Of a stretch of 64,000 bases of DNA, positions 21,721-32,127 are shown in pieces; position 1 is the first letter of the stretch; every line of letters begins with the position of its first letter. Location: positions 75,846,985-75,910,984 of the forward strand of contig CM060958.1 of the NCBI GenBank assembly GCA_030765055.1, given 5' to 3'. Source of the DNA: Mantis religiosa (lineage: Eukaryota > Arthropoda > Insecta > Mantodea > Mantidae). Below the pieces are notes generated by a model that saw nothing but the letters and a program-made list of their open reading frames with translations, was not told the DNA's origin and did not search any database. A program made the position numbers and the translations under genes.

Positions 21721-22197
21721 TACGAGAACAGTCCAGAAAGTACTTTCCGTTGGAAATAAAAACTAATCCTGTTGAAATATAATAATGTTATTAATATATC
21801 TGAATACTATAACATTTTTTCCAATTTTTCACATATTCTCTGAACAAATTCAAGTACTTGTCATACCTTTAAACAGTATTTGAAGTACCCTCTGCAAAAA
21901 ACTCTGCCACCTATGAACGTAGCCAACCTGTCATGGAGCGATGAAGCTCTTCGTCTTTGGCGAAGCGCTTAGATTTAAGCCACTATTTCGTGTATTGAAA
22001 CAGATGAAAGTCAGTGGTAGCCAAGTCCGGGCAGTAGGGGAAATGGTAAAACAAGTCCCAATTGAAGCTGAACAAAAGCTCATTTGTTGTTCAAGCTTTG
22101 TGTCGGCGAGGATTGCTATGCAGAAACGCAGCATCAGTTGTCAGCAGGCCTGTTTTGGATCAGGCATCTTAGTCTTTTCACAATTTCACAGTAGGCT
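21721..22197 (-). mobile_element. Mariner-2, left (transposase 3') part
   Basis: The left TIR TACGAGAACAGTCCAGAAAG starts at the TA 21721-21722 and pairs with the right TIR at 30460-30484. On the minus strand this part encodes the mariner transposase C-terminus in broken frames, such as TDFHLF and AEFFAEGTSNTV..RYDKYLNLF-like blocks. It is cut at 22197 by Gypsy-1. Confidence 0.8.
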
Positions 22198-22855
22198 TGC
22201 AGCGGCTATTAAACAAACACGTGGTTGATCTGTCGTCTCGTCGCTGCTTGGTAGAATGTGAAATACTATGATTCCACGCTCGATTTCGCTATTACGAGCG
22301 AAATGCTGCTTCTCGTTGTTTTATTTTCCTCGGCTGCTCCGCATAGATCTTAAACTCTGGGTATACGTGGGTTTTGCACAGAAAAACCAGAGCTTTCCTT
22401 TAAATGCTGTTTATTCACACAACTTTGAATAAAGGTTTGCCGATATGTCGCTACTACGACTGCAGAGTAAATTCACTAACTTATGGCAATGTAATATACT
22501 GTCGGTCAGTGACGGCCAACAGCCACTGGACCAACCTCCTTCGACGAGAGTTGCTACGCAAGTCTCTCTCTTCCTCTACCAGTTTCAGCGCGAATCTTAG
22601 CGTCACCACGCCAAGTGAGCGCCCTTTCACTTTTCTTAATCGATCAGGTTTTTGCAGAGCAGGTTTCCGGGAAACCTGCTCTCGGGGAATGCTAAAGTAC
22701 CTGGCCGCTGACCCTTACTACCTGCTTGAACTTTTTCCTCCCGTACTGACACTTTTAGAACCAAACTAAGCCAACACTAGATGTACCTTTTTAACACGGA
22801 CTGATTTCCAAATTATATTATTTCAATATTCTGTGTATTTACAGTTTCGGCTTCA
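22198..22855 (-). repeat. Gypsy-1 LTR (3' LTR in coding sense)
   Basis: 658 bp, about 97% identical to 29005-29662. Open frames within both LTRs (for example the 121-codon plus-strand frames at 22404 and 29211) are shadows and not genes. Confidence 0.93.
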
Positions 22856-22870
22856 AATGCCCCCCATAAA
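22856..22870 (-). other. Gypsy-1 polypurine tract
   Basis: On the minus strand the sequence TTTATGGGGGGCATT abuts the start of the 3' LTR (TGAAGCC). This purine run would prime plus-strand synthesis. Confidence 0.75.
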
Positions 22871-23457
22871 CATTGTCATATTATTCCATAATATTGCAAT
22901 TTTTATGTCTTGCCCGAAATTAAATATTTTCAATAAAATCCCACGACCGATCGGCAAACTTTGTGTTAATTACATAAAATTTAACAATTTGTTATTATTT
23001 ACAATTCTGGCATAGTGGTGATCTTCCTGTCACATCGATTAAATATATATATACATAACCCTTTACATAGTGAAAATGAACAACTATACACTTGACAACA
23101 ACAAATGTACATACTCATACCCTTTTCTATTCCTACAATCATATCTCCATTGCTGTTATCGTCTCTTATATACTAATATTTACATTTTTTTCGTCTCTTC
23201 TGCTACTATATAATATGTTGCAAGTCTTTGCTGGTTAATATTGTTTTAGTCTCGTCTCATAGAAACACGATTTTTTCTTTTTTTCACTTCACTTTGTTCG
23301 CTTTTGTTATCACACGAGTATTTTGCTTATTGTTATGGTAATCACATTATATTATTATTGATAATTACATTTCTTTCATCTTAACCTAATTCGGTCCGTA
23401 TTATAATGTTCTAACCAATCTCAGTGAGTTTACCGTTTACATTTCTCTGGAATTACT

Positions 23458-24774
23458 TTATATTTCTCTAAAGGGTCTTACCAGTTGTTTGTGCCAGCGA
23501 CAAATAGATTTCTTGGTTTTTCTATCAACTAATTCATACGTGTGCTCCCCGAATTTGGCTATAATTATTGCAGGACCTTTATATAATAACTCTAACCTAT
23601 GGTTTCTTCCTTTGAGGGCACTTGATAATTTATGGTCTCTTGCGAGGACGAGATCACCTATATTCAGCTCCCATTTATGCTTTCGTTTCTTTACCCTTGT
23701 CTTTCTCTTCTGTGCTTTATCTTTCAACCTCTCGAAAGCAATTTTCGCCCTTTGCTCTTCCGACAAAATATTATCCTTTTCCTGGATGGTTTTAGGAATA
23801 TCTTTAAATACTAATTCTGGTTCTATTCCCAGCATTAATTGTATCGGTGCGAAGCCTGTTGTCAGGTTAATAGTATTATTCAGTATCTTTTCAATCACCG
23901 CACAATATTTCACCCAATTCTTGTGATTATGGTGAGTGAGTACCCGAAAATATATCCCTATATCTTTCAAAATGCGTTCTGCAGGGTTTTCAGAAGGAAA
24001 ATAAGAACAATGATATAGTTTAGTATTACGATCATTTAATGTCTCCCTGAATACTTTGCTGCGATGTACGGTCGCGTTATCTGTCAACACTGCCTCGATC
24101 TCTCCGTACTTAGGTATGTAGTCATTGTCTATTTTGCTCACACAAGTTTTGCTTGTAATGTTTCTCACTGGATAAATTTTCACAAATTTACTGAATACAT
24201 CATATAACACGAAAACATATCGGCACCCAAATTGACACTTCGGCATTTCTCCATGAGCATCGCCGGTAACTAAAGCGTTCTTCCGGTCTCGTATAATCGC
24301 TTGTGGTTCAGTATTATATTTTACATTGAAAGGCTTGGCCCTCTGACAAAGCTCGCACGTCGAACACACTTTCCGGACTTTTCTTGCCAGTTGCTTGATA
24401 TAAAAATGTTCGCTTATCTCTAAAATCAGCCTATCACTTCCCAAATGCGCTAGAGACTTATGGTATGCAAGGATCAAATTATGGTGTAAAGACTGGGGAA
24501 TAACTACTTTCCATTTTGGTTCTATCCTGCCATATAACTTATACAGTTTCCCTTCATATATTCCTACAGTCTCCGACGTAGTTTCCGTAATGGGTTTGGC
24601 GGTCATTAATTGCTTCTTAAGTTCTTCATCCTCGCTCTGTAATTTTGCTATATTTTTCAACTGTTTTGATAATCCCCGTCCCTCTATCGTATCTAAGTAT
24701 AAAACTGTCACATTTTGCTTCGTATCATTAATGGTATCAGGTATTGACTGGTTCTCTTTCATTCTCGAGAACAA
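23458..24774 (-). CDS. Gypsy-1 integrase (with RT/RNase H remnant upstream)
   Basis: A 438-codon open frame. An HHCC zinc domain is present at about residues 105-145 (HKSLAHLGSDR, then CSTCELCQRAK). The catalytic core follows: YVFVLYDVFSKFVKIYPVRN, AVLTDNATVHRSKVF (second Asp) and SENPAERILKDIG (Glu), with the first Asp at the TGDAHGEMP block. The C-terminus has WELNIGDLVLARDH and a chromo-free GPAIIIAKFGEHTYELVDRK tail as in many gypsy integrases. Length and domain order are normal. The core Asp/Glu positions look kept although flanking residues deviate from consensus (TDNAT for usual TDxGT). The frame is intact, but it would need the upstream polyprotein frame to be expressed. Confidence 0.85.
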   Translation of the reverse strand: MFSRMKENQSIPDTINDTKQNVTVLYLDTIEGRGLSKQLKNIAKLQSEDEELKKQLMTAKPITETTSETVGIYEGKLYKLYGRIEPKWKVVIPQSLHHNLILAYHKSLAHLGSDRLILEISEHFYIKQLARKVRKVCSTCELCQRAKPFNVKYNTEPQAIIRDRKNALVTGDAHGEMPKCQFGCRYVFVLYDVFSKFVKIYPVRNITSKTCVSKIDNDYIPKYGEIEAVLTDNATVHRSKVFRETLNDRNTKLYHCSYFPSENPAERILKDIGIYFRVLTHHNHKNWVKYCAVIEKILNNTINLTTGFAPIQLMLGIEPELVFKDIPKTIQEKDNILSEEQRAKIAFERLKDKAQKRKTRVKKRKHKWELNIGDLVLARDHKLSSALKGRNHRLELLYKGPAIIIAKFGEHTYELVDRKTKKSICRWHKQLVRPFREI

Positions 24775-24865
24775 ATCACTGAAAATGTTTTGATTTCCAG
24801 GTATATGTTTTATTTTGTGATATGTAATTTCATGGATATACCTGGAAATTCGAGTGTTGGTCAGT

Positions 24866-26057
24866 TTACACGTATTCTCGCAACGGGGTTACTACTGACG
24901 CAAAATCGACTATAAATCTAGACTGGTAGTTGAGTATTCCTAAAGATCTCCTGAGTTGTTTTATATTTCTTGGCGCAGGAATCTTATTAATGCTTTCTAT
25001 TCGAGCCGGCTTCGGTCGAATTCCTTCTTCAGATATAATATATCCCAAGAATTCAGTCCGTCCAATAAAAAAACGCTGTTTTGCTGGGTTTAACTGTCAT
25101 GTTAGCTTCTTTAAGTTTACTTAGGACATACCTTAAATGTTCAAGGTGATCTTCTATACTGTCGGAAAATACGATGAAGTCGTCAACATATTGAGCTACA
25201 AATTTCTTTAGTGTTTCTCCGAAAACTTCATATAACGCCCTTAACAATGCGCTTCCACTCGTCTTCAACCCGAAGGCACAAACTTTAAATTGATAAAGCA
25301 CACCAGAGTGCAAAAAAGCAGTATATTTTCTCAGATCTTCCCTCAACGGCATTTGCCAGAAAGATTACGTTAAATCTAGCGCCGAAAAGAACTTTCCTTT
25401 ACGAAGTTTGTTCAAAATCACATCCACACTTTCGGGTAGAAATCTATCAGGCTTACAGTGTGTATTTAACTTCCTTGCGTCTAGCGTAACTCTAACCTTC
25501 CCATTGCTTTTGTGTACTATGCATAATGGGTTAATGTATTCGGATGTAGAAATTTCAATTACGCCGTCTGATAGCATAGTTTGTATCACTTTGTCGACTT
25601 CGTTTCTAATCGCATACGGTATCGCTCGAGCTTTATGGGAGTAGGGTTTTATATCAATCACCTCGAAGGAATGAGTATAATTAATGCACATTCCAGGCTT
25701 CTCGGAGAACACTTCTCTGTTTTCCATAAGAATTTCCCATAGATCACGTTTCTGCTTTTCACTCAGCCTACAGGCTTGCTTTACGCGCTCTCTTAATAAA
25801 TTTTCTAATTCGATACGGTCATTCACCTCGTCGTTCACTGTTATTTTCCTATCATTCGAGTATAATCTGGGATACTTTTTACTCTCCATTACTTCAACAT
25901 AATCACTTCGATCATCATAACTTTCATGAGGGACGTTTTCCACGCGGTCTTCATAGTATTTTTCTAACTTCACGTCTGCTAATTCCATTGCCCCAATATC
26001 TATTACCTCTACGAAGAATGTTTCCTCTTGAATTTCTTCCTCTTTTATCCCGTGCAA
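24866..26057 (-). pseudogene. Gypsy-1 reverse transcriptase
   Basis: RT reads VRVTLDARKLNTHCKPDRF, then FFSALDLT with the first catalytic Asp, an in-frame TAA at 25365-25367, then QMPLREDLRKYTAFLHSG in the same frame, FKVCAFGLKTSGSALLRAL and the catalytic box VAQYVDDFIVFSDS (about 25170-25210). A frameshift in a T-rich run near 25055-25065 moves the reading to the next frame (LGYIISEEGIRPKPARIESI). The thumb ends at about 24870 at ASVVTPLREYV. There the RNase H domain should begin, but the sequence jumps to CKLTNTRISRYI, normally found after RNase H, so that domain is deleted. It is non-functional as it stands. Confidence 0.9.
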
Positions 26058-26089
26058 TTACACCTGAATTACTCTCTTCTGAGAAAGGT

Positions 26090-26580
26090 ACGACGATGGT
26101 GTCTTGTTCCGCGTCAATTTTCAAAAATCTTTGTTCAAAATTTACAACAGCGTTCCAAGCATATAAACTATCACATCCAATTATAAGATCCGTGACCAAC
26201 CTAGGTACAACTAAAAATTATAAGCTAATACATTTTTCACAAATTTTGGTATCCACCATAACCTGGAATTTTACCCTCTGCTTTCTCTTGCCCACAGCAA
26301 CTGAGCAGTATACTCCGTGTACTGGCAAGGACATTACTTTCAAACCGCTACTCAACAAACCTTCGTAAAAATTTTGAGAACGTACAGTGGTGTTCGCGCC
26401 CGTATCTACAACTGCAGAAAACTGTTTCCCACTAATGCTGACTTTTATTTTTGGTGAATCTGTTAGAATTTTATCTTCTATTTTATTCGTTCCCTCCTTA
26501 TGTCGTTTTATCAACATTTGCCTTCTCTGGACCCTACTTTGCGTGTACTCATCAGAATAGGGATACTTCCCAATCCTCAC
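26090..26580 (-). pseudogene. Gypsy-1 aspartic protease region
   Basis: The frame 26218-26580 contains FSAVVDTGANTTV, the retropepsin active site (DTGA) with the hydrophobic flank. The C-terminal protease strand DLIIGCDSLYAWNAVVNFEQ is in a neighbouring frame at about 26130-26190. A shift or stop between them near 26215 and another before the RT frame make the polyprotein discontinuous. The start in the listed frame is only the first in-frame codon after a stop. Confidence 0.8.
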
Positions 26581-26938
26581 TGAAGGCGAGCTTGATTGGG
26601 TGAGAAGTTTTCCGTTGCCTTGCTGATGGCTCCTGTTCCATTATTAACATTAATCGAAGGTCCCGCGTTCGCTTCCTGGTCACTTCTGCTTGTCATCTAT
26701 TGCCTAGTAGTTTTAATAGCGTCTATCCTGTCTTCCCGACACGGTGAATTTCTACCACTTCTAGTTCTTTCTTCTTGCCTAGGGGAATGAGTTCTATATA
26801 TACTTTTATGGCTGTGATTTTCGTTATAAGTCTCTCCGGAATAACGCCTGTATCTGGAAAATTGTACCCCCTATCTCTCGAAAATCTCGCCTGCATGAAA
26901 TTTACTTGCGCATTTCGTCCTCTTTGAAATGTCTCATA

Positions 26939-28633
26939 TCATCCCCTATGGTTGTTATCAAAATGGTTTCTTCTTCTACTATCAAAATTACTAGCACTTT
27001 TTGGTACGGGACCATGATACCTTTCTCGTGTATCATAATTTTTACCGTTTCCTGACTGTGCCCCCTGCCCGAAAGACTTTGTAGGACTTCTCTCGTATTT
27101 TGTAAAACCTTTCTCATTACTTGCATCATTCTGGATTTTGTTTCTTTCTAACGCGGTCAAGAAGTCTATCATCGCGGCAATCGTGACTGGTCTAGCAATA
27201 ATTAAATAATGTTGAATTGTTTCCGGAAAGTGATTGGTCACCTGATTAATCAATTCACATCCGGGTATTGGTGGTTCAATCATTCGGGATCTTCTGGCTA
27301 CTCCCATGAAATAATTCACCATTGAGCCATCCTTTCGTGCGTTATATTTTCCATTACTTAATTCTGCCCTAATGCTTGCCTGTCGAATTGCACCCCAGTA
27401 CCGATTCAAAAATATGTGCTTAAAAGTTTCATAATTTTGTTCTAGCCCTACAGATAATTCCAGCCAATTCGAAGCGTTACCCTTGAAACATTTGCATACT
27501 TCCGTCATTTTATATTCTTCCGGTATGCCCTTCACAATAAAATATTCCTGCAGATTATAAATGAACGTTTTTGGATCGTCAGAATCTTCGTGTTGAAATA
27601 TTGGTGGAGATATCTCACTGAGAATATGGTTAGGCCATGGAACATTTGAACCGCCATTTCTAATTCTATTCTGGTTGTTACTACCTGAAGTACTGGGACC
27701 TAAGTTTAGCATAGGAATGTCAGCTGACGCATTTGGCGTTGCCTCGTTCCTCGCTGTCTCACCACTTATACTACTAGCTGAATTACTATTGTTATCAGAG
27801 ATGCTTACCCTTTCAAGCAACTCTTTAATCTTGTCACCAACTTCGTCCATTCCTACTGTTAATTTTCTATTCTCTTTTTCCGAAACTTCTAACCTCTTTT
27901 GATGTATTTCTAACGTTTTACCTATAGCTTCCCTTTCTTTTGTTAATTCTTGACTTATTTCTTCCCTAAGCTTTCTATTCTCCTTCTCTAGCCTTACACT
28001 AACCTCTTGTCTAACACTTCTAAGTTCTTCACCAATTCCTGTATTAATATCTTGTTTCACATTTTTTATTTCCTCCCTAACCTGCTCATGATTTTCCCTA
28101 ACCTCCATTCTTACGTTTTCAATTTCACTCCTAACCTCGTCCTTAAAACTTTCTAGAACTTTCTGTTGATTTTCTATTATATTCTTACCACTAATTTTCA
28201 TTTCCTCCCTGAAGTTATTCTCTAATTTTCCTATATCTTCCCTACTAGCCTTCATCTCTTCCCTGAAGTTATTCTCTAATTTTCCTATATCTTCCCTACT
28301 AGCCTTCATCTCTTCCCTGAAGTTATTCTCTAATTTTCCTATATCTTCCCTACTAGCCTTCATCTCCTCCCTTAACTCTTTCTGGCTATTTTCTAATTTT
28401 TCACCGAAGCCGTGTATCAGTGCAACAAGTGACTCCAACACCTGATTGTTCATAGTACTACGCTGAGTTGAAACTTCTCTGCCTACATTACTTTCCCCTA
28501 ACTGTTCTACATTGCTTTGCACATTCCTATCACCTACATTTTCTACATTACACAAAACACTATTTACATCACCCTCCTGAACATCCATATTTACATCAGC
28601 CTGCTCTAACATTTTTCCACTTCTCAAATACAT
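26939..28633 (-). CDS. Gypsy-1 Gag
   Basis: 564 residues from the ATG at 28633. An acidic N-terminus (MYLRSGKMLEQADVNMDVQE) is followed by a long charged coiled coil (about residues 60-270). The coil contains three tandem 18-residue units (REEMKASREDIGKLENNF), encoded by 54-bp DNA repeats at about 28200-28370. The capsid-like retrotransposon Gag domain is at about residues 340-500 (FQHEDSDDPKTFIYNLQEYF, then ANDW-like SNWLELSV and FKHIFLNRYWG). No CCHC knuckle is visible; the C-terminus is Arg/Asn/Gly-rich (SRRRNHFDNNHRG), which may bind RNA instead. The next frame begins at 27129-26902. Frame is intact, unusual for this window. Confidence 0.85.
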   Translation of the reverse strand: MYLRSGKMLEQADVNMDVQEGDVNSVLCNVENVGDRNVQSNVEQLGESNVGREVSTQRSTMNNQVLESLVALIHGFGEKLENSQKELREEMKASREDIGKLENNFREEMKASREDIGKLENNFREEMKASREDIGKLENNFREEMKISGKNIIENQQKVLESFKDEVRSEIENVRMEVRENHEQVREEIKNVKQDINTGIGEELRSVRQEVSVRLEKENRKLREEISQELTKEREAIGKTLEIHQKRLEVSEKENRKLTVGMDEVGDKIKELLERVSISDNNSNSASSISGETARNEATPNASADIPMLNLGPSTSGSNNQNRIRNGGSNVPWPNHILSEISPPIFQHEDSDDPKTFIYNLQEYFIVKGIPEEYKMTEVCKCFKGNASNWLELSVGLEQNYETFKHIFLNRYWGAIRQASIRAELSNGKYNARKDGSMVNYFMGVARRSRMIEPPIPGCELINQVTNHFPETIQHYLIIARPVTIAAMIDFLTALERNKIQNDASNEKGFTKYERSPTKSFGQGAQSGNGKNYDTRERYHGPVPKSASNFDSRRRNHFDNNHRG

Positions 28634-28793
28634 GTATCACTGGAACATATACTGTTCTACATTGCTTTGCACATTCCTATCACCTACAGTTTCTACATTA
28701 CACAAAACACTATTTACATCACCCTCCTGAACATCCATATTTACATCAGCCTGCTCTAACATTTTTCCACTTCTCAAATACATGTATCACTGG

Positions 28794-28800
<7 letters not shown>
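28501..28800 (-). repeat. 150-bp tandem duplication over the gag start
   Basis: 28501-28650 and 28651-28800 are the same sequence with about one difference (TACATTTTC against TACAGTTTC). The copied unit contains the gag ATG. In the upstream copy the ATG lies at 28783, and its frame ends at a TGA (28637-28639) two codons before the real gag ATG, creating a 48-residue upstream open frame. Confidence 0.95.

Positions 28801-28834
<34 letters not shown>
28801..28834. repeat. (AT)n dinucleotide repeat
   Basis: About 34 bp of alternating AT directly after the second copy of the duplication, in the gypsy leader. A CTG/GCT-rich stretch follows at about 28861-28890. Confidence 0.95.
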
Positions 28835-28836
<2 letters not shown>

Positions 28837-28984
28837 CTTTTACTCAGTACCTTTTATCTGCTGCCTGCTGCTGCTGCTGCTGTTGTGGATCCTCTTGGTC
28901 CTCGTGGTCCTGGTTGCCTCGTTGTCTGCTAATCTGCTGCTCTGATGTTCAGCTCTACTGTAGTCTGGTTTTACTGCAGTTCGG

Positions 28985-29002
28985 GCCCCAGTTGGTGCGC
29001 CA
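28985..29002 (-). other. Gypsy-1 primer binding site
   Basis: On the minus strand TGGCGCACCAACTGGGGC lies 2 bp inside the 5' LTR end. TGGCGC plus a short purine-rich extension is the usual form of an LTR-element PBS. The priming tRNA was not determined. Confidence 0.65.
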
Positions 29003-29004
29003 TA

Positions 29005-29662
29005 TGCAGCGGCTATTAAACAAACACGTGGTTGATCTGTCGTCTCGTCGCTGCTTGGTAGAATGTGGAATACTATGACTCCACGTTCGATTTCGCTATT
29101 ACGAGCGAAATTCTGCTTCTCGTTGTTTTATTTTCCTCAGCTGCTCCGCATAGATCTTAAACTCTGGGTATGTGTGGGTTTTGCACAGAAAAACCAGAGC
29201 TTTCCTTTAAATGCTGTTTATTCACACAACTTTGAATAAAGGTTTGCCGATATGTCGTTACTACGACTGCAGATTAAATTCACTAACTTATGGCAATGTA
29301 ATATGCTGTCGGTCAGTGACGGCCAACAGCCACTGGACCAACCTCCTTCGACGAGGGTTGCTACGCAAGTCTCTCTCTTCCTCTACCAGTTTCAGCACGA
29401 ATCTTAGCGTCACCACGCCAAGTGAGCACCCTTTCACTTTCCTTAATCGATCAGGTTTTTGCAGAGCAGTTTTCCGGGAAACCTGCTCTCGGGGAATGCT
29501 AAAGTACCTGGCCACTGACCTTTACTACCTGCTTGAACATTTTCGTCCCGTACTGACACTTTTAGAACCAAACTAAGCCAACACTAGATGTACCTTTTTA
29601 ACATGGACTGATTTCCAAATTATATTATTTCAATATTCTGTGTATTTACAGTTTCGGCTTCA
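29005..29662 (-). repeat. Gypsy-1 LTR (5' LTR in coding sense)
   Basis: 658 bp, TG...CA ends, paired with 22198-22855. The minus-strand promoter should be within it; I did not pick a single convincing TATA box. Confidence 0.93.
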
Positions 29663-30484
29663 GGCTTCAGAATTTACAGTAATGACATGTTCCATAAAAT
29701 CAACGAGTAAAATTCCTTTGGCATCACACAAACAGTATCCGTGACTTTCTTCGCAGATTAAGTTTGACGGGCTTTCTTTGGCTTGCTTGGAAAAGCAATA
29801 TATAACCATTGCACTGACTGTCGTTTTTTCTCAACATTGATGTAGGCCACCTAAGTCATATCGCCGGTAACAATTATGTTCAAAAATGCTTCTCTTTCAG
29901 TGGCATACCAAGGAAGTCTATGGCACAACTCATTCTTTTAGTTTAATGGCCGTCGGTCAGCAGTTATGTACCCAACGAGCACAAAATTTGCAACAGCTTA
30001 GGTGTTTTGGTCACTATCGTGAAAATGACTGCGAGAAATTTCAAGAAAATTGTCAAAAGGTGTCCTTGGCGTTTACCCACGGTTATCACGAACTTTTCCA
30101 GCCACTTTGTTCACCAGGTCATCTTTGACAAGAGTAGGCTTACCACTCCTGCTTCCTTCATGAATGTGTATTATTTGATTTTATAACACATTTATTCATA
30201 ATGTTAGGGCCATACATTGCACATAGTTCACTGTTAAATTCGACTGTTACTTGATGTTTTGCCAAAAAATATTGTAACATGATCACCCAACATTTTGAGA
30301 ACACTCTCTTTTGTCTGTCATGTTTTGAGGTTATATCTAGCAAACGCGTGATAGTAGGATGCTCTTCTTTGGAAAGCTAGAAGAGCATTGAGCACTGCGC
30401 ACGATGGTTTGTAGATGACGGCCTTAACCCCAACACTTCTCGCGTTACGCACATAGGACGGTTACTTTCTGGACCGCCCTCGTA
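29663..30484 (-). mobile_element. Mariner-2, right (transposase 5') part
   Basis: The other half of the mariner split by Gypsy-1. On the minus strand, broken frames give CAMYGPNIMNKCVIKS (N-terminal HTH region), KFCARWVHNC (family KLCARWVP), and DAKGILLVDFMEH (family WDxKGILLVDF) next to the gypsy junction. The right TIR is GGTTACTTTCTGGACCGCCC TCGTA ending at the TA 30483-30484. The two halves total about 1295 bp, the classical mariner length. Many stops and frameshifts. Confidence 0.8.
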
Positions 30485-32127
30485 ATACCTTGCTGGACCT
30501 CCCTTAGTTCAATTCCAGCAATTTTTCGCTTCGGAAAGCATCTTACAATACATGCTATTGAAATACTTAGCATATTTCCTGGAGGTGCGAAAGTGTAACC
30601 CCCTGAGTTGTGTATGTACAACACCCCGAGTAAATCTTGGAATTATGTTATACCGAAATGTCAAAATGCCTTCGGCTGGTCGTCAGGATAAAATGACCAA
30701 ATTTTCATTTGCATCAATGTATATAAAATCTGCAGTGTTGGATGCGCCTAGGTTTATGGAACTGAATTGCAATTATTCCGTTTTAACAATAACACATACA
30801 CTTATAATGCCGATATCTATACCATACCACTTTATATGTACGCCGTCGAAAATTGGTTATTTTCTAATAGAAATGTACGTGTCGCATCGGGCATGCGGTT
30901 CTTCTGCCTCGCTGTATCTCATGTTACTCTCCAGGATGTCTTCTCCCCTGAAAATAAGCTTTTTCGAACACTCCTGATTCCTCTACTGCTCTATGCCTGC
31001 AAAATCTGGGGATGACCTTAGGCTCAAAACCGCTACTACCTCAGCGTGTACAGCATAGTGATCTTCAGTTACTTTAGCCAGAAAATTGATCGCTTGGTAA
31101 TCATATTTACAATTACAGAAGTTCATTATAATCCATTTAAAAATTGTCTAACAGGTTACTAGTTACATATAAATGTTGTTATTGAACTGCATTTTTATTT
31201 ACTTCATTTAACAACGTTCCCAGGTCTTGTACAGCCAATGCATGTCTTCTTTAGATGAATTTATTTTCCTCATTCTGAGAAGAAACACAGATGTAGATGC
31301 TTCATTTTATACTGCTGCAAGGAAAACCGAATCAAGAGTAGCTTTGTATTCCGAATGTCAACTTGTTTTTTACGTTTTAAAAATTTAGGTGTTTTAACTT
31401 CTAAACAAGATGCAAACATGCCTCACCATGCACCTGACCTGATGTCAAACAGATTTATCCAGTGCTGTAGTTGGAAAAAATATTTCGGTGGTACTCACCA
31501 AACTGAAAAAAGTTTAGGTGGTATTCACCAAACTGGGAGAAAAATTAGATGTACTCACCAGAGTATCACTTCACCAATTTAGACGGTATGCTTTATGTGT
31601 TTAAATTTTAAGTGGTACGGCATATTGGCCCGTACCAGCCCTACTACAGCACTGGATTTACCATAAGTAAATCACATCGAACTTTATAACAGATTTGATG
31701 GTCTAGAACAATTCATTAGATAATTTTAAGCATGTTCTAAGTACTAATTCCAATAAAACCTTTTCATCACTGAAAGAATATAGCAATGTACGTTCCATTA
31801 TATGGTCTTCAATGCTATTTTAAATATAATATAAGAAACATGGCCACTGAGAAAATTCAGTTTCTTCTGTGATTATTTAAATTTTCCAATTAAATTCCCA
31901 AGCATGTGAGGTTCGATAAAGGAAATGTTTGAATCAAATTTTCCAAACAGTGGATAACAATTTAATTATTTACTATCGGGGAATCATATTTTGCTATTTT
32001 CAGTCCAGCGATTTATAATTAAATAACAGACAATGTTAACATTTAACCTTTAATGATAGCTTCTAAAATATTGAACACCGTTAGCAATATTAAAAGAGGT
32101 TAAGAATAAATATTACGGTTTCTGATA
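30485..32127. other. No intact gene; weak LINE-like trace
   Basis: At about 30880-31014 a plus-strand frame ends ENKLFRTLLIPLLLYACKIW, which resembles the 'LFRTL..xVLLYGCETW' block at the RT C-terminus of several LINEs. It is too short and isolated to call with confidence. At 31480-31580 the phrase GGTGGTACTCACCAAACTG occurs three times with changes, a small degenerate tandem repeat. The rest is AT-rich with nothing recognisable. Confidence 0.4.

Larger units (their letters stand above)
22198..29662 (-). mobile_element. Gypsy-1: Ty3/gypsy LTR retrotransposon, nested in a mariner
   Basis: Two 658-bp LTRs (22198-22855 and 29005-29662) bound a minus-strand element of 7465 bp. They begin TG and end CA, and a 4-bp GGCT flanks the element (22194-22197 and 29663-29666). 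My base-by-base comparison finds about 20 LTR differences (about 97% identity). Order in the coding direction: LTR, PBS, gag, protease, RT, integrase, PPT, LTR, which is the Ty3/gypsy order. The RNase H region is missing. No envelope gene is seen between integrase and the PPT. It is damaged by a few stops, frameshifts and a 150-bp duplication, but is the best-preserved element in the window. Confidence 0.93.

Noticed and set aside
22404..22769. 121-codon open frame in the gypsy LTR, with a twin at 29211-29576
   Set aside because: Both lie wholly inside the LTRs on the strand opposite to the element; conservation only reflects LTR identity.
28468..28932. 154-codon plus-strand frame with repeated His/Leu segments
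   Set aside because: Antisense to gag and its 150-bp duplication; the repeat in the protein simply mirrors the DNA duplication and the AT run.
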